From contig WFMO01000018.1 in the NCBI GenBank assembly GCA_015489055.1, forward strand, positions 1 through 9,757: a stretch of 9,757 nucleotides of DNA, read 5' to 3'. Both the position numbers and the translations under genes were made by a program. This DNA is from Helicobacteraceae bacterium (GTDB taxonomy: Bacteria; Campylobacterota; Campylobacteria; Campylobacterales; Sulfurimonadaceae). Below, in pieces: positions 1-6,820 of the stretch. The notes below the pieces were generated by a model that did not search any database, had not been told where the DNA came from, and saw nothing but the letters and a program-made list of their open reading frames with translations. Every line of letters starts with the position of its first letter. Position 1 is the first letter of the stretch.

Positions 1-261
1 ACCGATGATGTGATGAGCTATAAAGAGGACAAGAAAAAAAAGGATCTCTTGCGTCATATTATGTGGGAACATGTCTGTATTGTGCGAACACCAAAAGGAC
101 TGCAAAAAGCAAAAGAATTAGTTGACGATTTGTTAAAAGAGCCTATCGGAAGGCTTTTAAAATTTAGACTTCTAACTGCCAAAGAGATTATAACATCAGC
201 TCAAAAACGACAACACTCCATCGGTGTACACACAATAGTAAACAACGAGGAAATAAATTAA
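1..261 (+). CDS. nadB: L-aspartate oxidase, C-terminal part (cut by window start)
   Basis: The frame is open from the first base, and 86 residues are visible before the TAA stop at 259-261. L-aspartate oxidase is a cytoplasmic FAD enzyme that oxidises L-aspartate to iminoaspartate, the first step of de novo NAD synthesis; NadA then condenses the product to quinolinate. The visible part matches the C-terminal helical domain of the family: the 'LRHIMWEHVCIVRT' stretch corresponds to the 'L..IMW..VGIVR' segment, and the end, 'AKEIITSAQKRQHSIGVH', corresponds to 'A..I..SAL.R.ESRG.H'. The FAD-binding and catalytic parts lie upstream of the window. An in-frame GTG at 10 and ATG at 13 are internal codons, not starts. 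The stop overlaps the nhaD start by one base (TAATG), so the two are probably co-transcribed and translationally coupled. Succinate dehydrogenase/fumarate reductase flavoproteins share the fold, but the tail fits NadB better. Confidence 0.85.
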   Translation, partial: TDDVMSYKEDKKKKDLLRHIMWEHVCIVRTPKGLQKAKELVDDLLKEPIGRLLKFRLLTAKEIITSAQKRQHSIGVHTIVNNEEIN

Positions 262-1568
262 TGAACGAACAACATATGGTCAATATCGCAACAAGGCCGT
301 TTGGATGGCTTCTTTTAGCTGTTTTTGTGATAGGATATTATTTTATCGCCACAGAAGAGAGATATAGATTAAACAAAGCAGAACCTGCGCTGTTTATCGG
401 TACCTTTATGTTTATGTTGCTTGGCGGATATTATTTGTTTATAGGAGCAGATTTACAGATTTTTCATAATGCACTGAGTCGTTTGATTTTAGATATTGCT
501 GAGATATTTTTCTTCTTATTTGTTGCTATGACTTATATCGAGACATTGATTGAGCGTGGCGCTTTTGACGCTTTGAAGTATCGTTTACTTAAAGCCGGAT
601 ACAGCTATAAGCAGCTTTTTTGGGTAACTGGTATTTTGGCTTTTTTTATCTCACCTGTTGCCGATAATCTAACAACCGCACTGATTTTATCAACCGTACT
701 TTATACATTAGATAAAAACAACAAAGCTTTTTTGGTGCCAAGTGCCATTAGTATCGTTGTAGCGGCAAATGCAGGCGGTGCGTGGTCGCCTTTTGGCGAT
801 ATTACGACACTGATGTCATGGTCTGCGGGCAAAGGTGACTTTGCGGACTTTATCTTTTTATTTCCGGCTGTGTTTTTAGGGTGGGGCGTTACCGCATTTT
901 TACTCAGCCGTTTTGTACCTAAAGGAAAACCTGCCGGAGTAGATAGTTGTGAGCCTGTCAAAATGCAAAAAGGCGGTATGGTCATAATATTTTTAGGCGT
1001 GTTTACTATTATTTTGGCTATCGCCGGCAAACAGCTTTTGCATATTCCGCCGATGTGGGGGATGTTGTTTGGGCTTTCTTTGCTTCAGCTATATGCTATT
1101 AGACTTAAAAAAATACATAATAGCGATATATCACTTTATCAATCAATATCTAAAATCGAGCTTGATACATTACTGTTTTTCTTTGGTATTTTAGCCGCAG
1201 TCGGGGCTTTGCATGTGGCGGGATTTCTAGATTATGCAGTAAAGTTATATTCTATATTTGACCCGACTAAAGTCAATATCGGCGTTGGTGTATTATCCGC
1301 ATTTATAGATAATGTGCCTGTCATGTCGGCAGTTTTAAAAGCCAATCCGCATATAGATATGCAGCAATGGATGCTTGTAACTATGACAGCGGGTATTGGT
1401 GGTTCGCTTATATCGTTTGGTTCGGCTGCAGGAGTAGGCGTTATGGGAAAATTAAAGGGGATATATACTTTTTCATCGCACCTGAGGCTTGCATGGACTG
1501 TTTTTGTAGGTTATGTTGTATCAATAGCTATTTGGTATATCCAGTTTAAGCTCTTAGGTCTTTGTTAG
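261..1568 (+). CDS. nhaD: NhaD-type Na+/H+ antiporter
   Basis: A 435-residue inner-membrane protein of the NhaD family (ion transporter superfamily, related to ArsB/CitMHS folds), which exports Na+ (or Li+) in exchange for H+. Almost the whole length is hydrophobic, consistent with about a dozen membrane segments. Family motifs are clear: SPVADNLTTA at 131-140, NAGGAWSPFGD at 170-180, SAFIDNVP at 346-353 and the glycine-rich GSLISFGSAAGVGVMG at 381-396. The two D-N pairs (D135-N136 and D350-N351) lie in the two pseudo-symmetric halves and are the likely ion-site residues, by analogy with the superfamily. The protein is slightly short for NhaD. The ATG overlaps the nadB stop by one base, and GAGGA at 247-251 is the ribosome binding site; a second in-frame ATG at 276 is less likely. 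The gene is followed after 46 bases by guaA. In marine Campylobacterota such a carrier would serve Na+ and pH homeostasis (inference). Confidence 0.9.
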   Translation: MNEQHMVNIATRPFGWLLLAVFVIGYYFIATEERYRLNKAEPALFIGTFMFMLLGGYYLFIGADLQIFHNALSRLILDIAEIFFFLFVAMTYIETLIERGAFDALKYRLLKAGYSYKQLFWVTGILAFFISPVADNLTTALILSTVLYTLDKNNKAFLVPSAISIVVAANAGGAWSPFGDITTLMSWSAGKGDFADFIFLFPAVFLGWGVTAFLLSRFVPKGKPAGVDSCEPVKMQKGGMVIIFLGVFTIILAIAGKQLLHIPPMWGMLFGLSLLQLYAIRLKKIHNSDISLYQSISKIELDTLLFFFGILAAVGALHVAGFLDYAVKLYSIFDPTKVNIGVGVLSAFIDNVPVMSAVLKANPHIDMQQWMLVTMTAGIGGSLISFGSAAGVGVMGKLKGIYTFSSHLRLAWTVFVGYVVSIAIWYIQFKLLGLC

Positions 1569-1614
1569 TCAAAGTTTTGTACTATTTTAAGAGATTAATA
1601 TAAAAAGGTTTATT

Positions 1615-3165
1615 ATGACAACTGCAAATATTATAATTTTAGATTTCGGCTCTCAATATACACAGCTTATTGCCAGGCGACTGCGCGAAGAAAGAGTGTA
1701 TTGTGAGATTCTTCCGTATCACACTTCTTGTAAAGAGATAGAAGCAAAGCATCCAAAAGGTATTATTTTTAGTGGCGGTCCATCTTCAGTATATAGCGAA
1801 AATGCTTATGGGGTTGATAAAGGTGTTTATGATCTAAATATTCCGATTTTAGGAATATGTTACGGAATGCAACGCATTGCAGTTGATTTTGGCGGCTCAG
1901 TCATACGAAGTGAACATCATGAGTATGGTAAAGCCGAATTAGAAATTTTGCACAAGGACAGTTTTGTTTCACCACTTTTTAAAGATTGCGATAGTGGTCG
2001 TATCGTTTGGATGAGTCATAGTGATAAAGTCGATATATTGCCTGAAGGTTTTGAAGCTATAGCAATTTCAGCAAATTCTCCTTATGCAGCTATTGCCAAT
2101 GAGCAAAAACATATTTATGCTTTGCAGTTTCACCCTGAAGTTCAACACTCTGAAGAGGGGTATTTGATGCTTCGCAATTTTGCAAGAGGGATATGCGGGG
2201 TTGACGAAAAATGGAAAATGGAACACTTTTTAAAAGAACAGATACGTTTTATTAAAAATAAAGTGGGCGATGCAAAAGTTTTATGCGGTTTAAGCGGAGG
2301 TGTTGACAGCTCTGTTGTGGCAGCACTTTTATATGAAGCCATAGGCAAGCAGCTTGTACCTGTTTTTATAGACAATGGACTTTTACGTAAAGGTGAGAGA
2401 GAACAAGTTGAAGATGTGTTTAAGATTAATCTTAAAGTTCCTCTTGTGAGCGTAGATGCTTCTAAAAACTTTTTAAGTAAGCTAGCAGGCGTTAGCGATC
2501 CGGAAGAAAAAAGAAAAATTATCGGCCATACTTTTATAGAAGAGTTTGAAAAAGAGGCAAAAAAACATAACGGTATCAAGTTTTTAGCCCAGGGCACGCT
2601 TTATCCGGATGTCATTGAATCCGTGTCCGTAAACGGTCCATCAGAAGTTATAAAATCTCATCACAACGTAGGCGGTTTGCCTGACTGGATGGATTTTGAG
2701 CTAATAGAGCCTTTAAGAGAGCTTTTTAAAGATGAAGTTCGCAAGTTGGGTCTTGAGTTGGGATTGCCACAAAATATGATTAACCGCCATCCGTTTCCGG
2801 GACCGGGTCTGGCAATTCGTATTATGGGTGATGTAAATGATAAAGATTTAACGCTATTAAGAGAAGCTGATGTAATTTTAATAGATGAGTTGAAGGCAAG
2901 TGGATATTATACAAAAACCTGGCAGGCATTTACCGTGCTTTTAAATGTTAAATCTGTAGGCGTAATGGGTGATAATCGCACATATGATAATACAGTATGC
3001 GTAAGAGTTGTTGAAGCGGTTGACGGAATGACGGCTACTTTTGCACATCTGCCTCATGACCTGCTTGAGAGAATTTCACGCCGGATTATTAACGAGGTTG
3101 ACGGTATAAATCGTGTTGTGTATGATATCAGCTCCAAACCTCCGGCTACTATTGAGTGGGAATAG
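1615..3165 (+). CDS. guaA: GMP synthase (glutamine-hydrolysing)
   Basis: A 516-residue cytoplasmic enzyme of full family length that converts XMP, ATP and glutamine to GMP, the last step of guanine nucleotide synthesis. The N-terminal class I glutamine amidotransferase domain (about 1-195) has the nucleophile C82 in GICYGMQ (80-86) and the triad partners H173 and E175 in QFHPEV (171-176). The ATP-pyrophosphatase domain follows, with P-loop SGGVDSS at 227-233. The C-terminal dimerisation domain ends in KPPATIEWE, the usual GuaA tail, which contributes to XMP binding. The start ATG is preceded by AAAAAGG (1602-1608) at a spacing of six. The gene lies 46 bases after nhaD and runs directly into hemD with little or no gap, so guaA, hemD and rlmB are probably one transcript. 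No catalytic residue is missing. Confidence 0.98.
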   Translation: MTTANIIILDFGSQYTQLIARRLREERVYCEILPYHTSCKEIEAKHPKGIIFSGGPSSVYSENAYGVDKGVYDLNIPILGICYGMQRIAVDFGGSVIRSEHHEYGKAELEILHKDSFVSPLFKDCDSGRIVWMSHSDKVDILPEGFEAIAISANSPYAAIANEQKHIYALQFHPEVQHSEEGYLMLRNFARGICGVDEKWKMEHFLKEQIRFIKNKVGDAKVLCGLSGGVDSSVVAALLYEAIGKQLVPVFIDNGLLRKGEREQVEDVFKINLKVPLVSVDASKNFLSKLAGVSDPEEKRKIIGHTFIEEFEKEAKKHNGIKFLAQGTLYPDVIESVSVNGPSEVIKSHHNVGGLPDWMDFELIEPLRELFKDEVRKLGLELGLPQNMINRHPFPGPGLAIRIMGDVNDKDLTLLREADVILIDELKASGYYTKTWQAFTVLLNVKSVGVMGDNRTYDNTVCVRVVEAVDGMTATFAHLPHDLLERISRRIINEVDGINRVVYDISSKPPATIEWE

Positions 3166-3170
3166 AGTGT

Positions 3171-3800
3171 TTGAGTATCTACCTATTTTCACTTAGTCAG
3201 GTGAAGGCTGAAAATATCACACAAGTGATTTCTTTACATGTAAAGTTTTTAAAAATCAAGATAGATTTTGATAGATACGATTATCTTATCATAACTTCCA
3301 AACAAGCAGTTGCCGCTTTAGAGGCTTTTAATCCAAACTGGAAAAATAAGAGTGTTTTAGCTATCTCTAGCGCTACAGCCAATGCTGTTATAAGAGCAGG
3401 TGGAACTTTACTTGATGTTGGTGATGGTTATGGGGATAATTTAGGCGGTATCATCTGCTCATATCCAAAAACAACTAGATGGCTATATGCACGGGCTAAA
3501 GAAATTGCTTCTGATTTTGCGTCTGTGTGTATAAAGAGCGGGTTTTTTGTAGATGAGAAGATTGTTTATGAAACATCTTGCGCTCAAGCGATTTTACAAG
3601 CAGATATACCCGATAAAGCTACCTTGATTTTTACGTCACCATCATCTGTTAGATGCTTTTTAAAAACTCATGATTTAGCACGTTTTAGCCACATTATAGT
3701 TATCGGTCAAACAACAGCACGCGCACTTCCTTTACATGTAAAGTATATTGTAGCAGATGAACCGACTGTTGAGAGTTGTATCAAAAAGGCAAAAGAGTGA
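3171..3800 (+). CDS. hemD: Uroporphyrinogen-III synthase
   Basis: A 209-residue cytoplasmic protein of the HemD family, which cyclises hydroxymethylbilane with inversion of ring D to give uroporphyrinogen III, precursor of haem, sirohaem and cobalamin. The family is weakly conserved, but the signature segments are present: IITSKQAV (40-47), the VYET segment (132-135), FTSPSSVRCFL (154-164) and VIGQTTARAL (177-186). I chose TTG at 3171 because it gives the typical short start 'MSIYLFS' and leaves GTGGGA of the guaA end as ribosome binding site; an in-frame GTG at 3156 would overlap guaA by ten bases and add five unlikely residues. The gene is followed by rlmB with a four-base overlap. Unusually, it carries two copies of the TTTACATGTAAA palindrome, each encoding LHVK (residues 22-25 and 188-191), near each end of the gene. 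Identity is fairly certain; the exact start is not. Confidence 0.88.
   Translation: MSIYLFSLSQVKAENITQVISLHVKFLKIKIDFDRYDYLIITSKQAVAALEAFNPNWKNKSVLAISSATANAVIRAGGTLLDVGDGYGDNLGGIICSYPKTTRWLYARAKEIASDFASVCIKSGFFVDEKIVYETSCAQAILQADIPDKATLIFTSPSSVRCFLKTHDLARFSHIIVIGQTTARALPLHVKYIVADEPTVESCIKKAKE
3232..3245. repeat. Iterated palindrome, copy 1 (hemD 5' part)
   Basis: CTTTACATGTAAAG is a perfect 14-base palindrome. It lies in hemD, read as S-LHV-K, residues 21-25. It shares the 12-base core TTTACATGTAAA with three other sites in this window; the flanking bases are unrelated to those of the other copies. Confidence 0.9.
3730..3743. repeat. Iterated palindrome, copy 2 (hemD 3' part)
   Basis: CTTTACATGTAAAG, identical to copy 1 over 14 bases and exactly 498 bases (166 codons) downstream of it in the same gene. 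It is read as P-LHV-K, residues 187-191 of HemD. Confidence 0.9.
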
Positions 3801-4552
3801 ATGATTCAAAAGAGTATAGGCAAAAGAAAGATTTTTTTAAAAATGTGATAACAGTTTACGGCAGGCATGTTGTAAAAGAGGTTATGCAAAATAACAGTAT
3901 CAAGATATATAAACTGCATTTGGCAGATTCAAATAAAACCGACAATACGATTAACCAGATCATAAAATTGGCAACAAAGCGTAAGATTGAGATCGTGTAT
4001 CATGATAGAAAAGCATTGGCAAGAATCTCTAAAGCCGGCAAACAAGACCAAGGTGTAGCAGCTGATATTATATCTAGCACATACAAAAGTACAGATAAAA
4101 TTTATGCTTTAGATAGTTATAGATTTTTAGCACTTGAAGGCATACAAAATCCCCAAAATCTAGGACTTATTATAAGAAGTGCGGCAGCAGGTAATATAGA
4201 CGGTATCATTTTACCGAAAAAAAATAGTGCGAAAATATCTCCTTTGGTTATAAAAGCAAGTGCCGGTACTCTTTTTAAAATAGACATATATTATTGTGAT
4301 ACTTTAGACGATGTTTTAAAAAATCTACAGGACAAATGTGAGATTTTTGCTTTAAGTTCACACTCAAAAGAGGATATTTACTCTTTACATGTAAAAAATA
4401 GAGCCATCTTTATTCTTGGAAATGAATCAGAGGGTATAAGTGACAATATAAAAGAACTTTGTAATAAATCTGTTAAAATCCCGATGCAAAGGGATGTTGA
4501 ATCGTTAAATGTCGCCATTACCGCGGCACTAATTAGTTTTTTACCAAAATAA
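3797..4552 (+). CDS. rlmB: 23S rRNA 2'-O-ribose methyltransferase, RlmB/TrmH (SpoU) family
   Basis: A 251-residue SPOUT-class RNA methyltransferase. RlmB methylates the 2'-OH of a guanosine in the peptidyl-transferase region of 23S rRNA (G2251 in E. coli) using S-adenosylmethionine. An N-terminal substrate-binding domain (about 15-95, with VYGRHVV and the DQGVAA segment) precedes the knotted catalytic domain. Its three motifs are LEGIQNPQNLGLIIR (113-127, with the catalytic arginine), FILGNESEG (205-213) and IPMQRDVESLNVAITAAL (228-245). The chosen start is GTG at 3797, whose last bases form the hemD stop (GTGA overlap), with AAAAGG at 3784-3789 as ribosome binding site; a TTG at 3776 is possible but lies deeper in hemD. 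The gene carries one TTTACATGTAAA palindrome, encoding LHVK (197-200) in the variable stretch between motifs 1 and 2. It could be a TrmH-family paralogue with another rRNA target, but RlmB is the best fit. Confidence 0.9.
   Translation: MNDSKEYRQKKDFFKNVITVYGRHVVKEVMQNNSIKIYKLHLADSNKTDNTINQIIKLATKRKIEIVYHDRKALARISKAGKQDQGVAADIISSTYKSTDKIYALDSYRFLALEGIQNPQNLGLIIRSAAAGNIDGIILPKKNSAKISPLVIKASAGTLFKIDIYYCDTLDDVLKNLQDKCEIFALSSHSKEDIYSLHVKNRAIFILGNESEGISDNIKELCNKSVKIPMQRDVESLNVAITAALISFLPK
4384..4395. repeat. Iterated palindrome, copy 3 (rlmB)
   Basis: TTTACATGTAAA, the 12-base core; the outer C at 4383 is present, but its partner is A at 4396, so the symmetry stops at 12. It is read as S-LHV-K, residues 196-200 of RlmB, in a variable stretch between conserved motifs. 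Confidence 0.9.
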
Positions 4553-4561
4553 TGCTAAAAT
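4553..4561 (+). promoter_or_regulatory. Likely extended -10 promoter of trxC-recQ
   Basis: TGCTAAAAT matches the extended -10 consensus TGnTATAAT at all but one base, directly after the rlmB stop and with a T-rich stretch upstream (4531-4543). The predicted start near 4568 falls inside the inverted repeat at 4563-4582. No good -35 box is seen. Confidence 0.5.
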
Positions 4562-4562
4562 T

Positions 4563-4582
4563 CATATATCTATTGATATATG
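4563..4582. promoter_or_regulatory. Inverted repeat before trxC (operator or RNA hairpin)
   Basis: CATATATC, loop TATT, GATATATG: a perfect 8-base inverted repeat with a 4-base centre. The last G is also the first base of the GGAGG ribosome binding site. It overlaps the predicted transcription start, which suits a repressor operator. As RNA it could form a weak hairpin next to the ribosome binding site. The function is inferred from position only. Confidence 0.45.
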
Positions 4583-4592
4583 GAGGTTTTAA

Positions 4593-5015
4593 ATGCGTAT
4601 AGTATGTCCACACTGTTTTGCTGTTAATAATGTACCGGTTAAAGATAGCTATAAAAAAGCAAATTGCGGAAAATGCAAAGGCTCATTGCTTGATACTAAA
4701 CCGATATCACTAAACGCCGGAAATTTTGATGAGGTAATAGCCAACAGCGATATCGCTGTAATTGTTGATTTTTGGGCACCGTGGTGCGGGCCTTGCAAGA
4801 TGATGGCACCAAATTTTGAAAAAGCTGCAATACATTTTCCTTTAAAAACACTTTTTGCAAAAGTCAATACAGAAGATGAACAGCAATTGGGTGCTAGATT
4901 TGGCATCAGAAGTATCCCTACTCTTATCATCTTTAAAGGTGGTAAAGAGATTCATAGGCTTTCAGGTGCGCTAGATGAGAAAAGCTTAATATCTCTTGTT
5001 AACCAGTATCTCTGA
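4593..5015 (+). CDS. trxC: Thioredoxin 2 (zinc-ribbon thioredoxin, TrxC type)
   Basis: A 140-residue cytoplasmic disulfide reductase. The N-terminal zinc ribbon has two CxxC pairs, C5/C8 (CPHC) and C25/C28 (CGKC). The thioredoxin domain carries the canonical WCGPC site (C65, C68) and the cis-proline P109 in the SIPT motif. This architecture and length match E. coli thioredoxin 2 (TrxC), which is induced through OxyR in that species. The ATG has a strong GGAGG ribosome binding site (4582-4586) at spacing six. The gene starts 40 bases after rlmB, behind a likely extended -10 promoter and an inverted repeat, so it probably begins a new transcription unit that continues into recQ 17 bases downstream. 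A role in oxidative stress is inferred from the family and from the neighbours. Confidence 0.95.
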   Translation: MRIVCPHCFAVNNVPVKDSYKKANCGKCKGSLLDTKPISLNAGNFDEVIANSDIAVIVDFWAPWCGPCKMMAPNFEKAAIHFPLKTLFAKVNTEDEQQLGARFGIRSIPTLIIFKGGKEIHRLSGALDEKSLISLVNQYL

Positions 5016-5020
5016 GCATT

Positions 5021-5028
5021 AAAGGAGG
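5021..5028 (+). promoter_or_regulatory. Strong ribosome binding site that marks the recQ start
   Basis: AAAGGAGG, six bases after the trxC stop, is complementary to the 16S rRNA 3' end. The only codon at usable spacing (four bases) that is in frame with recQ is ATC at 5033. This site places the recQ start there rather than at the TTG at 5087, which is 58 bases away and inside conserved sequence. Confidence 0.75.
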
Positions 5029-5032
5029 TTTC

Positions 5033-6820
5033 ATCACAAAACATCAAATCTTAAAATCATATTTTGGCTATGATGAGTTTAGAGTATTGCAAAAAGAAGC
5101 GATAGATGCTATCTTAGAGCATAAAGATTTGCTTATGATTTTACCCACGGGCGGTGGTAAATCTCTTTGTTATCAATTGCCCTCACTTTTGATGGATGGT
5201 GTGAGTGTTGTCGTCTCCCCACTTTTGGCTTTGATGTATGATCAGGTTTTAGCACTTGAAGCAAATGGCATCAACGCCAAGATGATATCTTCAATGCAAA
5301 CAAATGAACAGATACAGCAGATAAAAACCCAGCTACGTCATGGTGAGATAAAACTCTTGTATATTGCTCCTGAAAGATTCGCCTCTTTGGAGTTTGTATC
5401 GTTTTTAAAAACCATTCAAATAAACTTTTTTGTAATAGATGAGGCCCACTGTGTCAGTGAATGGGGGCATGAATTTAGAGCTGATTACAGAAAATTAAAT
5501 CTTTTAAGAGAAAATTTTCCAACTACATCCATAGCTGCTTTTACGGCAACGGCAACACCAAGAGTAGCTACAGATATACAACATGCACTACTTCTTGACA
5601 ATCCTTTAGTATTGCGCGGAAAAGTATTTCGAGACAATCTTTTCATCCGCGTAGAGCAACGCATTAAAGATGGAAAAAAACAGCTTCTATCGTTTTTAAA
5701 AAACTATCCAAAGCAAAGTGGTATTATCTATACGCTATCAAGAAAACAAACCGAGTCGTTGGCTTTATTTTTAAATAAAAATGGTATAAAAGCAAAGGCT
5801 TTTCACGCAGGATTACCTTTACATGTAAAGGAGCAGACATTTAAAGAATTTGTTCGTGATGAATTGGAAGTTGTAGTAGCTACTATCGCCTTTGGGATGG
5901 GCATAGATAAAAGCAATATTCGTTTTGTTGTACATATGAGTCTGCCAAAGACAATAGAAAACTATTACCAAGAGATAGGCAGAGCAGGGCGTGACGGATT
6001 AAAAAGTGATGTGCTTTTGCTTTATAGCGCAGCAGATGCGGTTATGCAAAGAGAATTTATACAACAGCTAGAGCCCTCAGTATATAAGCAGCATGCTTTT
6101 AACAAAATAGAGCAGATGTCAAGATATGCAACCATGCAAGAGTGCAGGCACCGGTTTATAGCAGAGTATTTTGAAGATGAGATAGACGGCTGTAAAGATA
6201 GCTGCGATAATTGCACGGCACCGCCGAGCCAAGATATGGATATAAGTATATACGCACAAAAATTCTTATCCGCTATTTTTAAAACAGGTCAAAGTTTTGG
6301 ACAGGCATACGTTATAGACGTTTTAAGAGGCAGTAAAATACAAAAAATCTTAAACAATAGCCATGATTCTTTATCTGTTTATGGTATAGGTTCGGATATG
6401 CCAAAAGAGTACTGGAGTAGAATCTGCGAAAGACTGATGGAAGTCGGTGCTCTAAAAAGAGATGAATTTAGAGCGTTGGTAATAGACAAATATGGTATAG
6501 ATATATTAAAAGGCAAGAAAAACCTGTTTATAGCCCAAAATAGATTGCTTCTAAAAGTTAAGAAAGAGGCAGCGGTTTTTGAAGAGACGGGCGATGAGAG
6601 GTTTCAAAGACTTCGAGAATTTAGAGCTAAGATAGCACAAGAGCAAAATAAGCCCGCTTATGTTATCTTTAATGATAAAACATTAAAAGAGATTGCCGTA
6701 TCTTTACCTGTTACAAAGGAGCAGATGCTTGACATTAATGGTGTCGCGGAAGTTAAGTTTCAAAGATATGGTAAACAGTTTATGCAGTTTTGCCTGCAAA
6801 TCAAAAAAGAGATTTCCTAA
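5033..6820 (+). CDS. recQ: ATP-dependent DNA helicase RecQ
   Basis: A superfamily 2 3'-5' DNA helicase that acts in recombination and replication-fork repair; about 595 residues, close to the 609 of E. coli. In order it has the motif 0 region YFGYDEFR...Q near the N-terminus, Walker A TGGGKS (39-44), DEAH (136-139), FTATATP (170-176), QEIGRAGRDG (313-322), a zinc site of four cysteines (371, 387, 391, 394), the RQC winged-helix region, and an HRDC domain (about 523-593). The start is odd. The conserved N-terminus begins upstream of the first in-frame ATG/GTG/TTG codon, a TTG at 5087, which would cut off motif 0. A strong AAAGGAGG (5021-5028) sits just before an in-frame ATC at 5033, which I take as the start; a base error in the sequence would explain it equally well. 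The gene carries one 16-base palindrome encoding PLHVK (262-266). Its stop overlaps that of the opposing gene. Confidence 0.93.
   Translation: MTKHQILKSYFGYDEFRVLQKEAIDAILEHKDLLMILPTGGGKSLCYQLPSLLMDGVSVVVSPLLALMYDQVLALEANGINAKMISSMQTNEQIQQIKTQLRHGEIKLLYIAPERFASLEFVSFLKTIQINFFVIDEAHCVSEWGHEFRADYRKLNLLRENFPTTSIAAFTATATPRVATDIQHALLLDNPLVLRGKVFRDNLFIRVEQRIKDGKKQLLSFLKNYPKQSGIIYTLSRKQTESLALFLNKNGIKAKAFHAGLPLHVKEQTFKEFVRDELEVVVATIAFGMGIDKSNIRFVVHMSLPKTIENYYQEIGRAGRDGLKSDVLLLYSAADAVMQREFIQQLEPSVYKQHAFNKIEQMSRYATMQECRHRFIAEYFEDEIDGCKDSCDNCTAPPSQDMDISIYAQKFLSAIFKTGQSFGQAYVIDVLRGSKIQKILNNSHDSLSVYGIGSDMPKEYWSRICERLMEVGALKRDEFRALVIDKYGIDILKGKKNLFIAQNRLLLKVKKEAAVFEETGDERFQRLREFRAKIAQEQNKPAYVIFNDKTLKEIAVSLPVTKEQMLDINGVAEVKFQRYGKQFMQFCLQIKKEIS
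5816..5831. repeat. Iterated palindrome, copy 4 (recQ)
   Basis: CCTTTACATGTAAAGG is a perfect 16-base palindrome, the longest copy. It is read as P-LHV-K, RecQ residues 262-266, in the loop after the FHAGL motif of the second helicase domain, where homologues vary. Confidence 0.9.

Noticed and set aside
701..1030. Open frame on the minus strand opposite nhaD, 109 codons
   Set aside because: It lies wholly antisense to a clearly conserved membrane protein, has no recognisable motif and no ribosome binding site; a shadow of nhaD.
1560..1578. CTTTG-TTAGT-CAAAG hairpin followed by TTTT at the end of nhaD, as a terminator
   Set aside because: The stem is only five pairs with two G-C, overlaps the nhaD stop, and the T-run is short. 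It is too weak to call, and guaA follows closely.
2142..2597. Open frame on the minus strand opposite guaA, 151 codons
   Set aside because: It is antisense to the conserved ATP-pyrophosphatase part of GuaA, and its low-complexity Ser/Lys/Phe composition looks like a reverse reading of guaA.
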